From Stramonita haemastoma (Eukaryota; Mollusca; Gastropoda; Neogastropoda; Muricidae), in contig CM060334.1 in the NCBI GenBank assembly GCA_030674155.1, positions 33,637,630 through 33,650,129 on the forward strand: 12,500 bases of DNA. The letters are read 5' to 3'. The notes beneath the pieces were generated by a model. The model had not been told where the DNA came from, made no database searches, and was given only the letters and a program-made list of their open reading frames with translations. Of the stretch, positions 1 to 7,270 are shown piece by piece. The position numbers were made by a program, and so were the translations under genes. Position 1 is the stretch's first letter. Each line of letters begins with the position of its first letter.

Positions 1-2
1 TG

Positions 3-1114
3 TTCAAAACCTTTGTGAGAGCCCACAATTTCTCCAGCGTTGTGGAGTACCTCCTAGCCGTGAACACCTATCTCCTCACCTTCCGTTCACCTCACATCAG
101 AGAAAACCCTTCTGTGTACAGCTGGCCAGAGACGGAGGGAGAGAGGAAACGAAGAGAACTACTGTCCTCCAAAACCAAGCTGGTGGTGTGGTATAACCCC
201 CTTCAACCGCCCATCGCCGCATTGGAAGGTATCAGTTTGACCACTGTCCGGTGAAGGAGTGTAACATGTCCTTAGACTTCGAGAGGGACCACGCCAAGGC
301 AGACGCTGTGGTTCTCGTTCCCAGGCCCGGAGCTGCCGCGCTTCCTAGAGATCACGCTGACCAGGTCTACGTCTTTTACACCATGGAGTCTCCCTACTAC
401 ACCTACAAGGGCTACGGCAGCACAGCGTGGAACACGGCCTTCAACTGGACCTGGAACTTTCGCGTGGATTCGGATATCTTTCAAGCTGTCCGCTGGCTCA
501 AGAGGTCCCCTGCCCTGCCTCCCCTCAACGCTCTGCTCACCCTGAAGCGCCAGAAGACCAAGTCTGCGGCCTGGATGGTTTCCCGCTGTGGCGCGCACAG
601 TCAACGGGACCAGTACGTCCGCGAGCTGCGCAAGATCCTCCCTGTGGACATCTACGGCTTTTGTGGGGATCTCTTCTGCAGAAGAGGGGACAAAAAGTGC
701 GATCTCCTGCTCAACGACTATCTCTTTTACCTGTCCTTTGAAAACTCCATGTGCGTGGACTACATCACGGAAAAGTTTTACAAAACCTTTAAGGAGGGGG
801 TCCACGTCTTGCCCGTGGTTCGGGGAGGGGCCAACTACTCGCGGTATTTCCCTGAGGGGACTTTCATCGACGCTGAGGCCTTCTCAGGCCCTGAGGAGCT
901 GGGTCGGTACATGCTGGAGCTTGCCGGGGATGAGGCCAGGTACGTGGACATGCTGTGGAGAAGGGCTCACTTTGTGCATGACGACTATGGTTACATCGAC
1001 GCCCATTGCCAGCTGTGCTACAAACTGCACCATGTGAATCGTTTCCAGAAGACTTATCCAGACATGTTTGGGTGGTATCACAAGAATGGATGCACATCAC
1101 CAAAACGTTTGTGA
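3..1114 (+). CDS. alpha-1,3-fucosyltransferase (GT10), 5'-partial, one frameshift
   Basis: Golgi type II glycosyltransferase that would move fucose from GDP-fucose to GlcNAc in N- or O-glycans. The GT10 signature is clear: YLSFENSMCVDYITEKFY at 728-781, preceded by VDIYGFCGDLFC. Other family blocks are FDHCPVKEC (236-262), FRVDSDIF (460-483), AAWMVSRCGAHS and the C-terminal CQLCYKLH (1012-1035). N-glycosylation sequons are visible (NFS, NMS, NWT, NYS). The catalytic domain is complete to the TGA at 1112-1114. Positions 3-197 encode the stem, ending KLVVWYN, in a different frame (phase 3) from the rest (phase 2). One extra C in the C run at 197-201 would join them into the usual WYNPP block, so this is either an assembly error or a recent inactivating deletion. 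The N-terminal cytoplasmic tail and membrane anchor are not seen and should lie left of the window. TTTCTCCAG ending at 37 could be a splice acceptor, which would move the exon start to 38. The exact acceptor specificity is not readable; a FucT-C-like label is a guess. Confidence 0.9.
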
Positions 1115-1205
1115 TTAATCCACTCCTAACTTTAACTTGATATTTGCTTTTGTTCTGTTTTGGTTTTTAAAACAATTCGTTTTGCTTTGTTTCAGATTTC
1201 TATTT

Positions 1206-1235
1206 AAAAAAAAAAAAAAAGAAAAAAAAAAAAAA
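1206..1235 (+). repeat. poly(A) tract
   Basis: Nearly pure A run broken by one G at 1221, inside the presumed 3'UTR of the fucosyltransferase. It could be the tail of an old retroposed sequence or simple slippage. Confidence 0.85.
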
Positions 1236-1247
1236 GACAAGGTGGAA

Positions 1248-1253
1248 AATAAA
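1248..1253 (+). promoter_or_regulatory. candidate poly(A) signal of the fucosyltransferase
   Basis: A canonical AATAAA lies 134 bases after the fucosyltransferase stop. It follows an A-rich tract (1206-1235) and has T-rich DNA further downstream. Position and motif fit a short 3'UTR (1115 to about 1275), but the AT-rich context makes a chance hit possible. Confidence 0.4.
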
Positions 1254-1419
1254 TCAAAGGTAGAGAAAGAAACCAAGTGTAGGAGGAGTGCTGGATTTTA
1301 TTATCCTGATTCAGAATTTTGATTAATATTTGGTGTTATTAAATTGAGCGTCGTTTGAATCCTGTTCCTAATGTTTCCAACCCAGTCTTTTTGTCTTCCT
1401 AGCTTTATAACAACAGGTT

Positions 1420-1421
1420 GA

Positions 1422-1489
<68 letters not shown>

Positions 1490-1525
1490 AGAAGAAAGAA
1501 AGAAGAAGGAAAGAAAGAAAGAAAA
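1420..1525 (+). repeat. (GAAA)n microsatellite
   Basis: Long GAAA tetranucleotide array, pure in its left part and degrading to GAA/GGAAA variants near 1490-1525. All purine on the + strand, so H-DNA is possible. The serine/phenylalanine-rich open frames across it are by-products of the repeat. The rest of 1254-1660 shows no gene or recognisable element. Confidence 0.95.
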
Positions 1526-1660
1526 CACCCCAGCCTCTGAATGGCACACACTGCTTCTTTTGTGTGTCATCCTTCCCTCCCTACACCTGCTGTCTCTACT
1601 TGTTTTTTTCTTCTCTCTTTCTTTCTGTTGTTGATCGGCATTTTTAAAATTGTATTTTAT

Positions 1661-1965
1661 TTTTTCTTCCTCAAGCTACAGCTCCAGGGTTCACCAAGGG
1701 TGAGATTTTTTTGGTTAGCATTCTTACCAACAGGGTTGGCCGACTCTTTTGAAAGGCAGAGCAGGGGTTTTTAACTTGTGCTTAAAGATAATTCTGCCAG
1801 CATTCACCCATGGGCCTGGATCTACAGTTGGAATTAACAGTCTCATCCAACGACTTGAAAGGGGAGTGGTGTTTGTACTGATTTGAACCTCAGGGGGGGG
1901 GGAAGGGGGGGGGGAATCCCCTTGAATGGGGAATCCCCTTGGGGGAATCCCCTTGAATGGGTGTC
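1661..1965 (-). mobile_element. old family B SINE copy (diverged)
   Basis: Read on the + strand this is the reverse of family B. A T-rich start (the poly(A) end) is followed by the module with GGTTCACCAAGGGTGAGAT, then GAAAGGCAGAGCAGGGG and AACTTGTGC. Next come GGGCCT and AGTCTCATCCAACGACTT, the block shared with the better copies at 6967-7240, 7302-7552 and 12172-12440, and then ACTGATTTGAACCTCAGG. It ends in a run of GGGGAATCCCC units (1911-1952) in the position where the 12172-12440 copy has GGGGAAAAAATCCCC. No clear tRNA head remains, and divergence is high, so this is an ancient copy. Confidence 0.6.
1911..1965 (+). repeat. GGGGAATCCCCTTGAAT tandem repeat
   Basis: Three copies of GGGGAATCCCC with spacings of 17 and 14 bases, then a fourth partial TTGAATGGG. 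Each unit is nearly self-complementary (GGGGA...TCCCC). A long G-rich run (1893-1910) lies just upstream. Confidence 0.8.
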
Positions 1966-2309
1966 TTGGTGGTGTCTCCACCACCCCAAATCATGACCAC
2001 AACCCTGTAACCATAGGCAAGGCTATCCCCTCTCCTCTCCCTACCCCCCCCCCCCCCCCTGAAAATCTATAACAGATGACAGATAAGATTTACAAAACTG
2101 CATACACACGGGGACTGGATGTAATAAAAAGAAAACTAATGAGTAGTGCTTATTCCACTATCCTCGATGTACAAAATAATAAAATAAAATAAAATAAAAT
2201 AGAATTACAGAAGTGGGATGGAGACAGAAAAAGGAAAACTATTATTTTAAAAAAAAAAGGGGGGGGGGGGGAAGGAGTGGGACTATGATATCAAATTGTC
2301 ACTGTAAGA

Positions 2310-2311
<2 letters not shown>
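1966..2311. repeat. low-complexity spacer with poly(C), (AAAAT)n and poly(G)
   Basis: No gene seen. It contains a C run at 2045-2060, an (AAAAT)n array at 2178-2201, and an A run followed by about 13 G at 2250-2271. The remainder is anonymous AT-rich DNA. Confidence 0.75.
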
Positions 2312-2369
<58 letters not shown>

Positions 2370-2392
2370 ATATTATTATATATATATATATA
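2312..2392. repeat. (AT)n microsatellite
   Basis: About 80 bases of alternating A/T with a few slips (TTATAT, ATTATT), followed at once by CACCTC and a C run at 2398-2411. It is self-complementary and likely to extrude a cruciform, and it is a likely assembly weak point. Confidence 0.95.
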
Positions 2393-2589
2393 ACACCTCC
2401 CCCCCCCCCCAGGTCTGTAAAAATAGCTTCCCTATCTTCTGGGAACTCTCTGCTAGGAATTCCCTCTTTTCTATCCCTCTCTTGTTTCTTGCCTCATTCC
2501 TTTTCTTCCTGTCACCTACTCCTTGTGTATTTCCGGCCTTCTTGGTCCATTGTCCTGCCTTTTTCCCCTCAGAAAGACTTCAAAGATAA

Positions 2590-2815
2590 CGAATCTCTGC
2601 CTCGTGGAAGTTGGATGCATTGGGTCTGACTCGTCAGGTGCTTAACAGCAGCGCAACGCATTTTCACCCCTATATGACAGGAAACAAGAGCATTCCACGA
2701 AGAAGAAATATGATCTTCACAAACAAAATATCTCAGCGATACGCGAACCCACACTCTCATTTCAGTATCAGATTCCAACTTGTAGGCTCTAACCACCAGG
2801 CCAATCCTGCCCCCC
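2590..2815 (-). mobile_element. tRNA-derived SINE, family E (single diverged copy)
   Basis: The minus strand shows a tRNA-like head. An A box TGGCCTGGTGGTT (reverse of 2791-2803) is followed about 55 bases later by a weak B box GGTTCGCGTATC (reverse of 2738-2749). The body extends leftward to about 2590 without a clear poly(A) end. No other copy is seen in this window, so family assignment rests only on the promoter boxes. Confidence 0.5.
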
Positions 2816-2982
2816 TCCTCCCCCCCAAGAGGGTGTGTAGCACTCTATTATCAAAAAAACAAAAGTAAGTTTTTTAAAAAAATCCAACCCCAAAACCCCA
2901 AGCAACCAAAACACAAATATGCACCGAACCTTTTTTGGGAAAAAGAAGAGCTCGGGACCTACAAATCTTTTTACCCTCCACC

Positions 2983-3016
2983 CCCCCCCCCCCCCACACA
3001 CACACACACACACACG
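2983..3016 (+). repeat. poly(C) followed by (CA)n
   Basis: A C run broken only by one A (2980-2994) runs directly into CACACA repeats (2994-3016). Around it, 2820-3250 has only short homopolymers (A runs at 2873-2882 and 3063-3071) and no gene or recognisable transposon. Confidence 0.9.
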
Positions 3017-3253
3017 TATGTGTGACATGCACGCTGACGCTGACGCACACACGAGTGTTTTAAAAAAAAAAAGGGAGAAGAAAGTGAGGGTGGACAGGGA
3101 GTTTGAAGGGGATACGGCAGGGTGAACTTCTTGTGCTGGCACAGATGCAAACGGTTTTTAATTATGGCAATTTCACTGAAGTATGAAACGTAAAAAAGTA
3201 ATCCTCTGCAAGTCATATATCACGAATCTGACAGAAAGTTAAGTGGCAAAGGT

Positions 3254-3305
3254 GGGGTTGGGGTGGGGGCTGGGGTGGATGGGGGTGGGGATGGAGGGAG
3301 GGAGG
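3254..3305 (+). repeat. G-rich tract, predicted G-quadruplex
   Basis: At least six runs of four or more G separated by 1-4 bases (GGGGTTGGGGTGGGGG onward), ending in GGAGGGAGGGAGGGG. It satisfies the usual four-run G-quadruplex pattern several times over. No gene lies nearby to say what it would regulate. Confidence 0.75.
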
Positions 3306-3453
3306 GGCAAATATTAAAGAGGTGGAGATAGGTGCTAGATGGGATGGGTTTTCTTTTAGTGGTTTTTACAAAAAACAAAAATTCCTATCATTCCTGGCAG
3401 CTATGCTGCACTTAATGCATGGGGTTGAGCTTGTGCATCGTGTCTTGTGAAGT

Positions 3454-3524
3454 GTTGCTGTTGTTGTTGTTGTTGTTGTTGTTGTCGTTGGTAGTGCTGT
3501 TGTTGTTGTTGATAGTGTTGTTGC
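3454..3524 (+). repeat. (GTT)n trinucleotide repeat
   Basis: GTT/TTG triplets with scattered GTC, GTA and CTG variants, followed by a C run at 3535-3552. A related GT-rich stretch (GGTGGTGGTGG, GTTGTTGG) continues at 3700-3790. The leucine-rich and threonine-rich frames across it are repeat translations. A short AGCCC repeat (3586-3601) follows. Confidence 0.9.
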
Positions 3525-3819
3525 ATAGCAGTCAGCCCCCCCCCCCCCCCCCAACTTTCAGCTCCTCTCAGCGGCTAATTATTCCAGCCCAGCCCAGCCC
3601 AGATGGGGGCCAGCTGGTGCTATTTCTAGCAGGAACTGACCACACTTGGACTAGGTAAAAGGAAAGGGTGCGCGCTAAACTTAGCACTCTTGATTGAGTG
3701 ATGTGGGGTTTGTGTGCTGTGGTTGTTGGCGGTGGTGGTGGTAGTGTTTGTTACTGTTGTTGGTGTTGGTAGTGTTGCTGGTTGTGTTGCTTTAAACTTG
3801 TTCCTATCTTACAACCTGG

Positions 3820-4178
3820 GACGAGATAGCTCAGTGGTCAGAGCACTCGCTTTCCCCCAGCCAATGTTAAGCAGCATTGTGCACGGTTATCAAGTGGATG
3901 GGTGGCCGTTTGAGAGCCTTGGCTTCAGTACAGTCCCTCAGTTCACTCAGCTGTAAATGGGTGGGTACGTGCTGTCTTTAGGGTCAGGGAAGGTAAAGCA
4001 GCGAGGGAGAGGAGATGGGCGCCGCCCTCAATATGCTGGCCCCGGGAGAAGCCGAGACCTCTGACAAAGCACATGCACCTCCATATCAGCATCATTACAT
4101 CATCCTTATTCTCATCGATTACCATGCATTAAATATAACCATAGGTTTGGGGAATACTTTTACCTTTACCTTTTAGTT
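3820..4178 (+). mobile_element. tRNA-derived SINE, family C
   Basis: Begins with a tRNA-like head, GGGACGAGATAGCTCAGTGG, carrying a textbook A box TAGCTCAGTGG (3827-3837). A degenerate B box, GTTTGAGAGCC, lies at 3908-3918. The body has CCCTCAGTTCACTCAGCTG and GGGCGCCGCCCTC. The 3' end is a short TTTTACCTTTACCTTTT tail (4158-4174). The A-to-B spacing (about 80) is longer than usual, so an insertion in the head is likely. No clean target-site duplication was found. Confidence 0.65.
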
Positions 4179-4213
4179 TTCAGCCTGTCCTTGCGTTAGG
4201 AATTACATAACAA

Positions 4214-4625
4214 GTGGATCGGTGGTCTAGGTGGTAACGCGCCTTGCCTAGAAAGCAAAAAGTCTGGGTCGGAGTGTGCGGTGGTTCGTACCCCGTTTGG
4301 GCCCCAAAACTTTTTCCCCATCCATTAGACCCTGAGTGGTGGTCTGGGCGCTAGTCTTTCGGATGAGACGATAAACCGTGTGTTACACAGCACTATTTAG
4401 CGCACATAAAAGAACCCACGGCAGCAAGGGGGTTGACCGCGGAAAAATTCTGTAGAAAAAAAGCCACTCTGATAGGGAAACAAATACAGTTGCATGCAGG
4501 AAAAGAAAAAAAAAAGGGGTAGGCCCTGCACATGTGGCGACGCGCTCTCCCCGGGGGAGAGCAGCCCGAATTTCACGCAGAGAAATCTGCTGTGACATAA
4601 AGTGGTATAAAATGCAAAATACAAA
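4214..4625 (+). mobile_element. tRNA-derived SINE, family A, full-length copy
   Basis: The head has A box TGGTCTAGGTGG (4223-4234) and B box GGTTCGTACCC (4283-4293). The anticodon-loop region, TTGCCTAGAAAGCAA, and the long stretch before the B box resemble tRNA-Ser(AGA). The body contains the reverse complement of the block shared with family B (CTTTCGGATGAGACGATAAACC). The 3' part has an A-rich stretch (4500-4516), a stem-loop GCTCTCCCCGGGGGAGAGC (4546-4564) and a terminal GTGGTATAAAATGC with A-rich tail. A closely matching inverted copy lies at 6185-6607. It lacks about seven bases near GGACCTC that the other copy has. Confidence 0.85.
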
Positions 4626-4663
4626 AAAGTAAGGGGGAAATGTTAGATATTTTGGTGTTGATC

Positions 4664-4673
4664 ACACTGGTGA
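4664..4673 (+). repeat. left target-site duplication of SINE D
   Basis: ACACTGGTGA, identical to 4966-4975, directly flanks the tRNA-like head of family D. Confidence 0.75.
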
Positions 4674-4965
4674 GCCGCCGCTGTGGCCTAGTGGTTAGGG
4701 TGTTGTACTCGTAATCTAAAGGTTGCGGGTTCGATCCCAGCTATTCCGCTATGGCGTTGTGCCCTTGGAAAAGGCACTTTACGGCTATTTTCTCACCCCA
4801 CCCAGGTGTAAAAGGGGTACCAACCTTGTGTTGGGGGTTAATCCTGCGATAGACTGGCGTCCTATCCAGGGGGGAGTCTATGACTCTCAGTCGCTTAACG
4901 CCACAGAAACCGGGATAAGCACCGGCCTGATGAGCCTTATGGCTCGGGACAGACTTTAACTTTTA
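4674..4965 (+). mobile_element. tRNA-derived SINE, family D, complete with 10-bp target-site duplication
   Basis: Element of about 292 bp bounded by identical ACACTGGTGA copies at 4664-4673 and 4966-4975. The head has perfect A box TGGCCTAGTGG (4684-4694) and B box GGTTCGATCCC (4728-4738). The CTCGTAA loop suggests a tRNA-Thr(CGT) origin, but the acceptor arm does not pair, so it is not a tRNA gene. The body carries GACTGGCGTCCTATCCAGG and GAAACCGGGATAAGCACC, which resemble the central domain of V-type SINEs such as mollusc RUDI. That family link is from memory of the motif and is tentative. The tail is short (TTTAACTTTTAA) rather than poly(A). Confidence 0.85.
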
Positions 4966-4975
4966 ACACTGGTGA
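4966..4975 (+). repeat. right target-site duplication of SINE D
   Basis: ACACTGGTGA directly follows the 3' end of family D and matches 4664-4673 base for base. Confidence 0.75.
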
Positions 4976-5084
4976 AGAGTGTCCTCCCCTCTCCTCGTGT
5001 CTCCCAACCTGTTCTTCCCCCTACTACCTTTTATCTAAAAAAAAGAACAAACACTCTAAACTTTATAGCATTGGGATGGATATT

Positions 5085-5560
5085 CACTTTAGAATTTGGA
5101 TGGATAGTCAGGTTAGAATTTGGATGGATAGTCAGGTTAGAATTTGGATGGATAGTCGGGTTAGAATTTGGATGGATAGTCGGGTTAGAATTTGGATGGA
5201 TAGTCAGGTTAGAATTTGGATGGATAGTCAGGTTAGAATTTGGATGGATAGTCAGGTTAGAATTTGGATGGATAGTCGGGTTAGAATTTGGATGGATAGT
5301 CAGGTTAGAATTTGGATGGATAGTCAGGTTAGAATTTGGATGGATAGTCGGGTTAGAATTTGGATGGATAGTCGGGTTAGAATTTGGATGGTTATTCAGG
5401 TTAGCATTGGGATGGTTAGTCACTTTAGAATTTGGATGGATAGTTTAGAATTTGGATCGAGAGTCCGTTTAGAATTTGATTGGATAGTCAGTTTAGAACT
5501 TGATTGGATAGTCAGTTTAGAACTGGATTGGATTGTCAGTTTTAGAATTTAGATGGATAG
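5085..5560 (+). repeat. 24-bp minisatellite
   Basis: Tandem array with core GAATTTGGATGGATAGTC, about 20 units. The central twelve units (about 5101-5388) are identical except for one position, CAGG or CGGG, and the ends are diverged, with one shortened unit near 5440-5450. Because 24 is divisible by 3 and the unit lacks stops, two + frames and one - frame stay open for over 100 codons, giving repeated LEFGWIVR on the + strand or NPTIHPNS on the - strand. No signal peptide, start context or gene-like flank supports a real protein. Confidence 0.95.
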
Positions 5561-6184
5561 TCAGTGGGCCACACTAAATTACCGGTGTGTGTGTTTGGGT
5601 TGTGTAGCCTATTTTTTGTTTATCATAGCACACTTTTGTTGCTCGCAATGCCTTCTATTTGAAGAGTGCGGTATACGCCCTGAATTTGTTTCTTGGCTTT
5701 AGTTACAGTGTTGCTATATAATGCTGTGCACGTTTCTTTTTTGTTAAAAAGAAAACACATGAAAAACATCTATGAATGACAGGCCCATTTATGAACACCT
5801 TCCACCCCCCACCCCTCCCGTCCATCCCTAGCCACCACCCCCACCCCCCCTCCACTCGTTTCTGTTTCTTGAAAACTGCCTCTGCTTAGGCAACAGAGGG
5901 GATTTCTGTGTGCACCAGATAGCTAATAGAGCAAAGAAGTGGAACCACACCTTACAAGCAAGTAAAGAAACAAGCAAACAAACATCCCCCCTTCCAAAAA
6001 AAAAAAAAAAAGGAATTATTATTGCCTCGTGCTTTTTTCTTTTCTTTCCTCTTCAAAAACGATACGCTCGTTTTGGCCTCAGTAGTAATTCACTTAATCT
6101 GCATGGATGAAAACAACCAACAAATATAGATCCCCTGCAAAGAATACATAACAGCTGCAGGTGAACGACCCCATGGCATCTGTA
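5561..6184. other. intergenic stretch, no gene recognised
   Basis: Anonymous AT-rich DNA. A C-rich block (5803-5855, several runs of four or more C) could form a quadruplex on the minus strand. An A run lies at 5997-6011. No promoter boxes, coding frame or dispersed repeat were recognised. Confidence 0.6.
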
Positions 6185-6439
6185 TTTTTTTTTTTTTTTG
6201 TATTTTGTACCACTTTATGTCACGGCAGATTTCTCTGCGTGAAATTCAGGCTGCTCTCCCCGTGGAGAGCGCGTCGCCACATGTGCAGCGCCTACCACTT
6301 TTTTTGTTTTTTTTTCCTGCATGCAAGTGTATTTGTTTCCCTATCAGAGTGGCTTTTTTCTACAGAATTTTGCCAGGGACAACCCCCTTGCTGCCGTGGG
6401 TTTCTTTTACGTGCGCTAAATAGTGATGTGTAACACACG

Positions 6440-6470
<31 letters not shown>

Positions 6471-6607
6471 TAGCGCCCAGACCACCACTCATGGTCTAAT
6501 GGATGGGGAAAAGTTTTGGGTCCAAACGGGGTACGAACCCCGCACACTCCGACCCGGACTTCTTGCTTTCTAGGCAAGGCGCGTGACCACCTAGACCACC
6601 GATCCAC
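6185..6607 (-). mobile_element. tRNA-derived SINE, family A, inverted full-length copy
   Basis: Starts with a 15-base T run (poly(A) tail reversed) and ends with the reverse of GTGGATCGGTGGTCTAGG. By eye it matches the reverse complement of 4214-4625 at roughly nine bases in ten along the whole length. It includes the stem-loop GCTCTCCCCGTGGAGAGC (6252-6269), the shared central block (CTCGGTTTAT then TCATCCGAAAGACT, 6445-6473) and the tRNA-like boxes at the right end. The pair forms an inverted repeat with a spacer of about 1.56 kb. No clear target-site duplication was found. Confidence 0.85.
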
Positions 6608-6671
6608 TGAAAGAGGAGTCCCTGATATTACCCCAGATGGGATGTGTCATTTCAATAACTAGACAAATTTG

Positions 6672-6733
6672 TTTTCGTTCCTCGGCTAAAGCTCCGAGCT
6701 TCACCAACGGGGAGATTTTGTGTAGGCGCGACC
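6672..6733 (-). mobile_element. short dispersed module (3' part of a SINE-like element)
   Basis: TTTTCGTTCCTCGGCTAAAGC, then TTCACCAACGGGGAGATTTTG, recurs in diverged form at 1661-1720 and 8871-8938. In two of the three copies it begins with a T run, as expected for the poly(A) end of a minus-strand retroposon. At 1661 it is joined to a family B body, so it is probably an alternative family B tail. Confidence 0.55.
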
Positions 6734-6749
6734 ATCTTTATATTTATTT

Positions 6750-6853
6750 CTATTTATATTGATACCACTTTACGTGACAGCAGATTTCTTTACGTGAAAT
6801 TCGGACTGCTCTCCCAGGGGAAAGCGCATTGCCACAAGTGCAGCGCCTACCCA
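6750..6853 (-). mobile_element. family A SINE, 3' fragment
   Basis: About 100 bases matching only the 3' end of family A: ATACCACTTTACGTGACAGC, ATTTCTTTACGTGAAAT, CTGCTCTCCC...GGGGAAAGC and GTGCAGCGCCTACC. It stops where the longer copies have their internal A-rich stretch (6854-6865), suggesting that this fragment was 5'-truncated or copied separately. Confidence 0.75.
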
Positions 6854-6930
6854 TTAAAAAAAAAAAATTCTATAATTATATACAGCCCTGAGCCACCCTG
6901 GGGACTCCAACTTTCCCGATTTTTCCACAG

Positions 6931-7240
6931 GGATGGTGTCTAAACACGACACCTGTGTGCATGCTGGTTTTTTTTTTTAATTTATACTTTTGTCATCCGC
7001 TCCTACCGGCACACAATGGCCTGCTCCTCCGAAAGGCGGAACGGGGTTTTAACGTGTGCGCAAGATGTTCTGCGTGCGTTCGCGCACGGGGCCTCGGTTT
7101 ATAGTCTTATCCGAATGACTTTGACATTCAGTTCGATTTTTTGGTCAATCTGGGAACAAGGGTGAGGCTGGGAATCGAACCCAGAATCTCACGGTTTACT
7201 TGTTAGGCAGGTGAAGGTCTTAACCATCCTGCAACCTTCC
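6931..7240 (-). mobile_element. tRNA-derived SINE, family B, copy 1
   Basis: On the minus strand the head has A box TGGTTAAGACC (reverse of 7216-7226) and B box GGTTCGATTCC (reverse of 7171-7181). The CTAACAA loop suggests tRNA-Val(AAC). The body, seen on the + strand, has GAAAGGCGGAACGGGG (7030-7045), CGCAAGATGTTCTGCGTGCG and GGGGCCTCGGTTTATAGTC. It then has a T run and, left of that, a hairpin GGTGTCTAAACACGACACC (6935-6953) shared with copy 2. Near-matching CAACTTTCC (6908-6916) and CAACCTTCC (7232-7240) could be a worn target-site duplication. Confidence 0.75.
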
Positions 7241-7270
7241 TTCCTTTAAAGTAGCGCATTCCGACTTGGG

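Noticed and set aside
272..805. Long minus-strand open frame opposite the fucosyltransferase
   Set aside because: It is a shadow of the GC-rich coding strand, shows no recognisable domain, and the + strand reading has clear GT10 motifs.
4676..4748. Genuine tRNA-Thr gene
   Set aside because: A and B boxes are perfect, but the acceptor stem does not pair, the anticodon stem has a mismatch, and the sequence continues into a SINE body with a target-site duplication around the whole.
4972..5552. Proteins made of repeated LEFGWIVR, RIWMDSQV or NPTIHPNS
   Set aside because: They are translations of a 24-bp tandem repeat that is open in several frames at once. No start, signal peptide or flanking gene structure supports expression.
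5085..5560. CRISPR-like array
   Set aside because: The units are directly adjacent with no spacers, so this is a minisatellite; the genome is also eukaryotic.
7160..7235. Genuine tRNA-Val gene on the minus strand
   Set aside because: Boxes and loop resemble tRNA-Val(AAC), but the sequence continues into the family B SINE body and no acceptor stem is formed.
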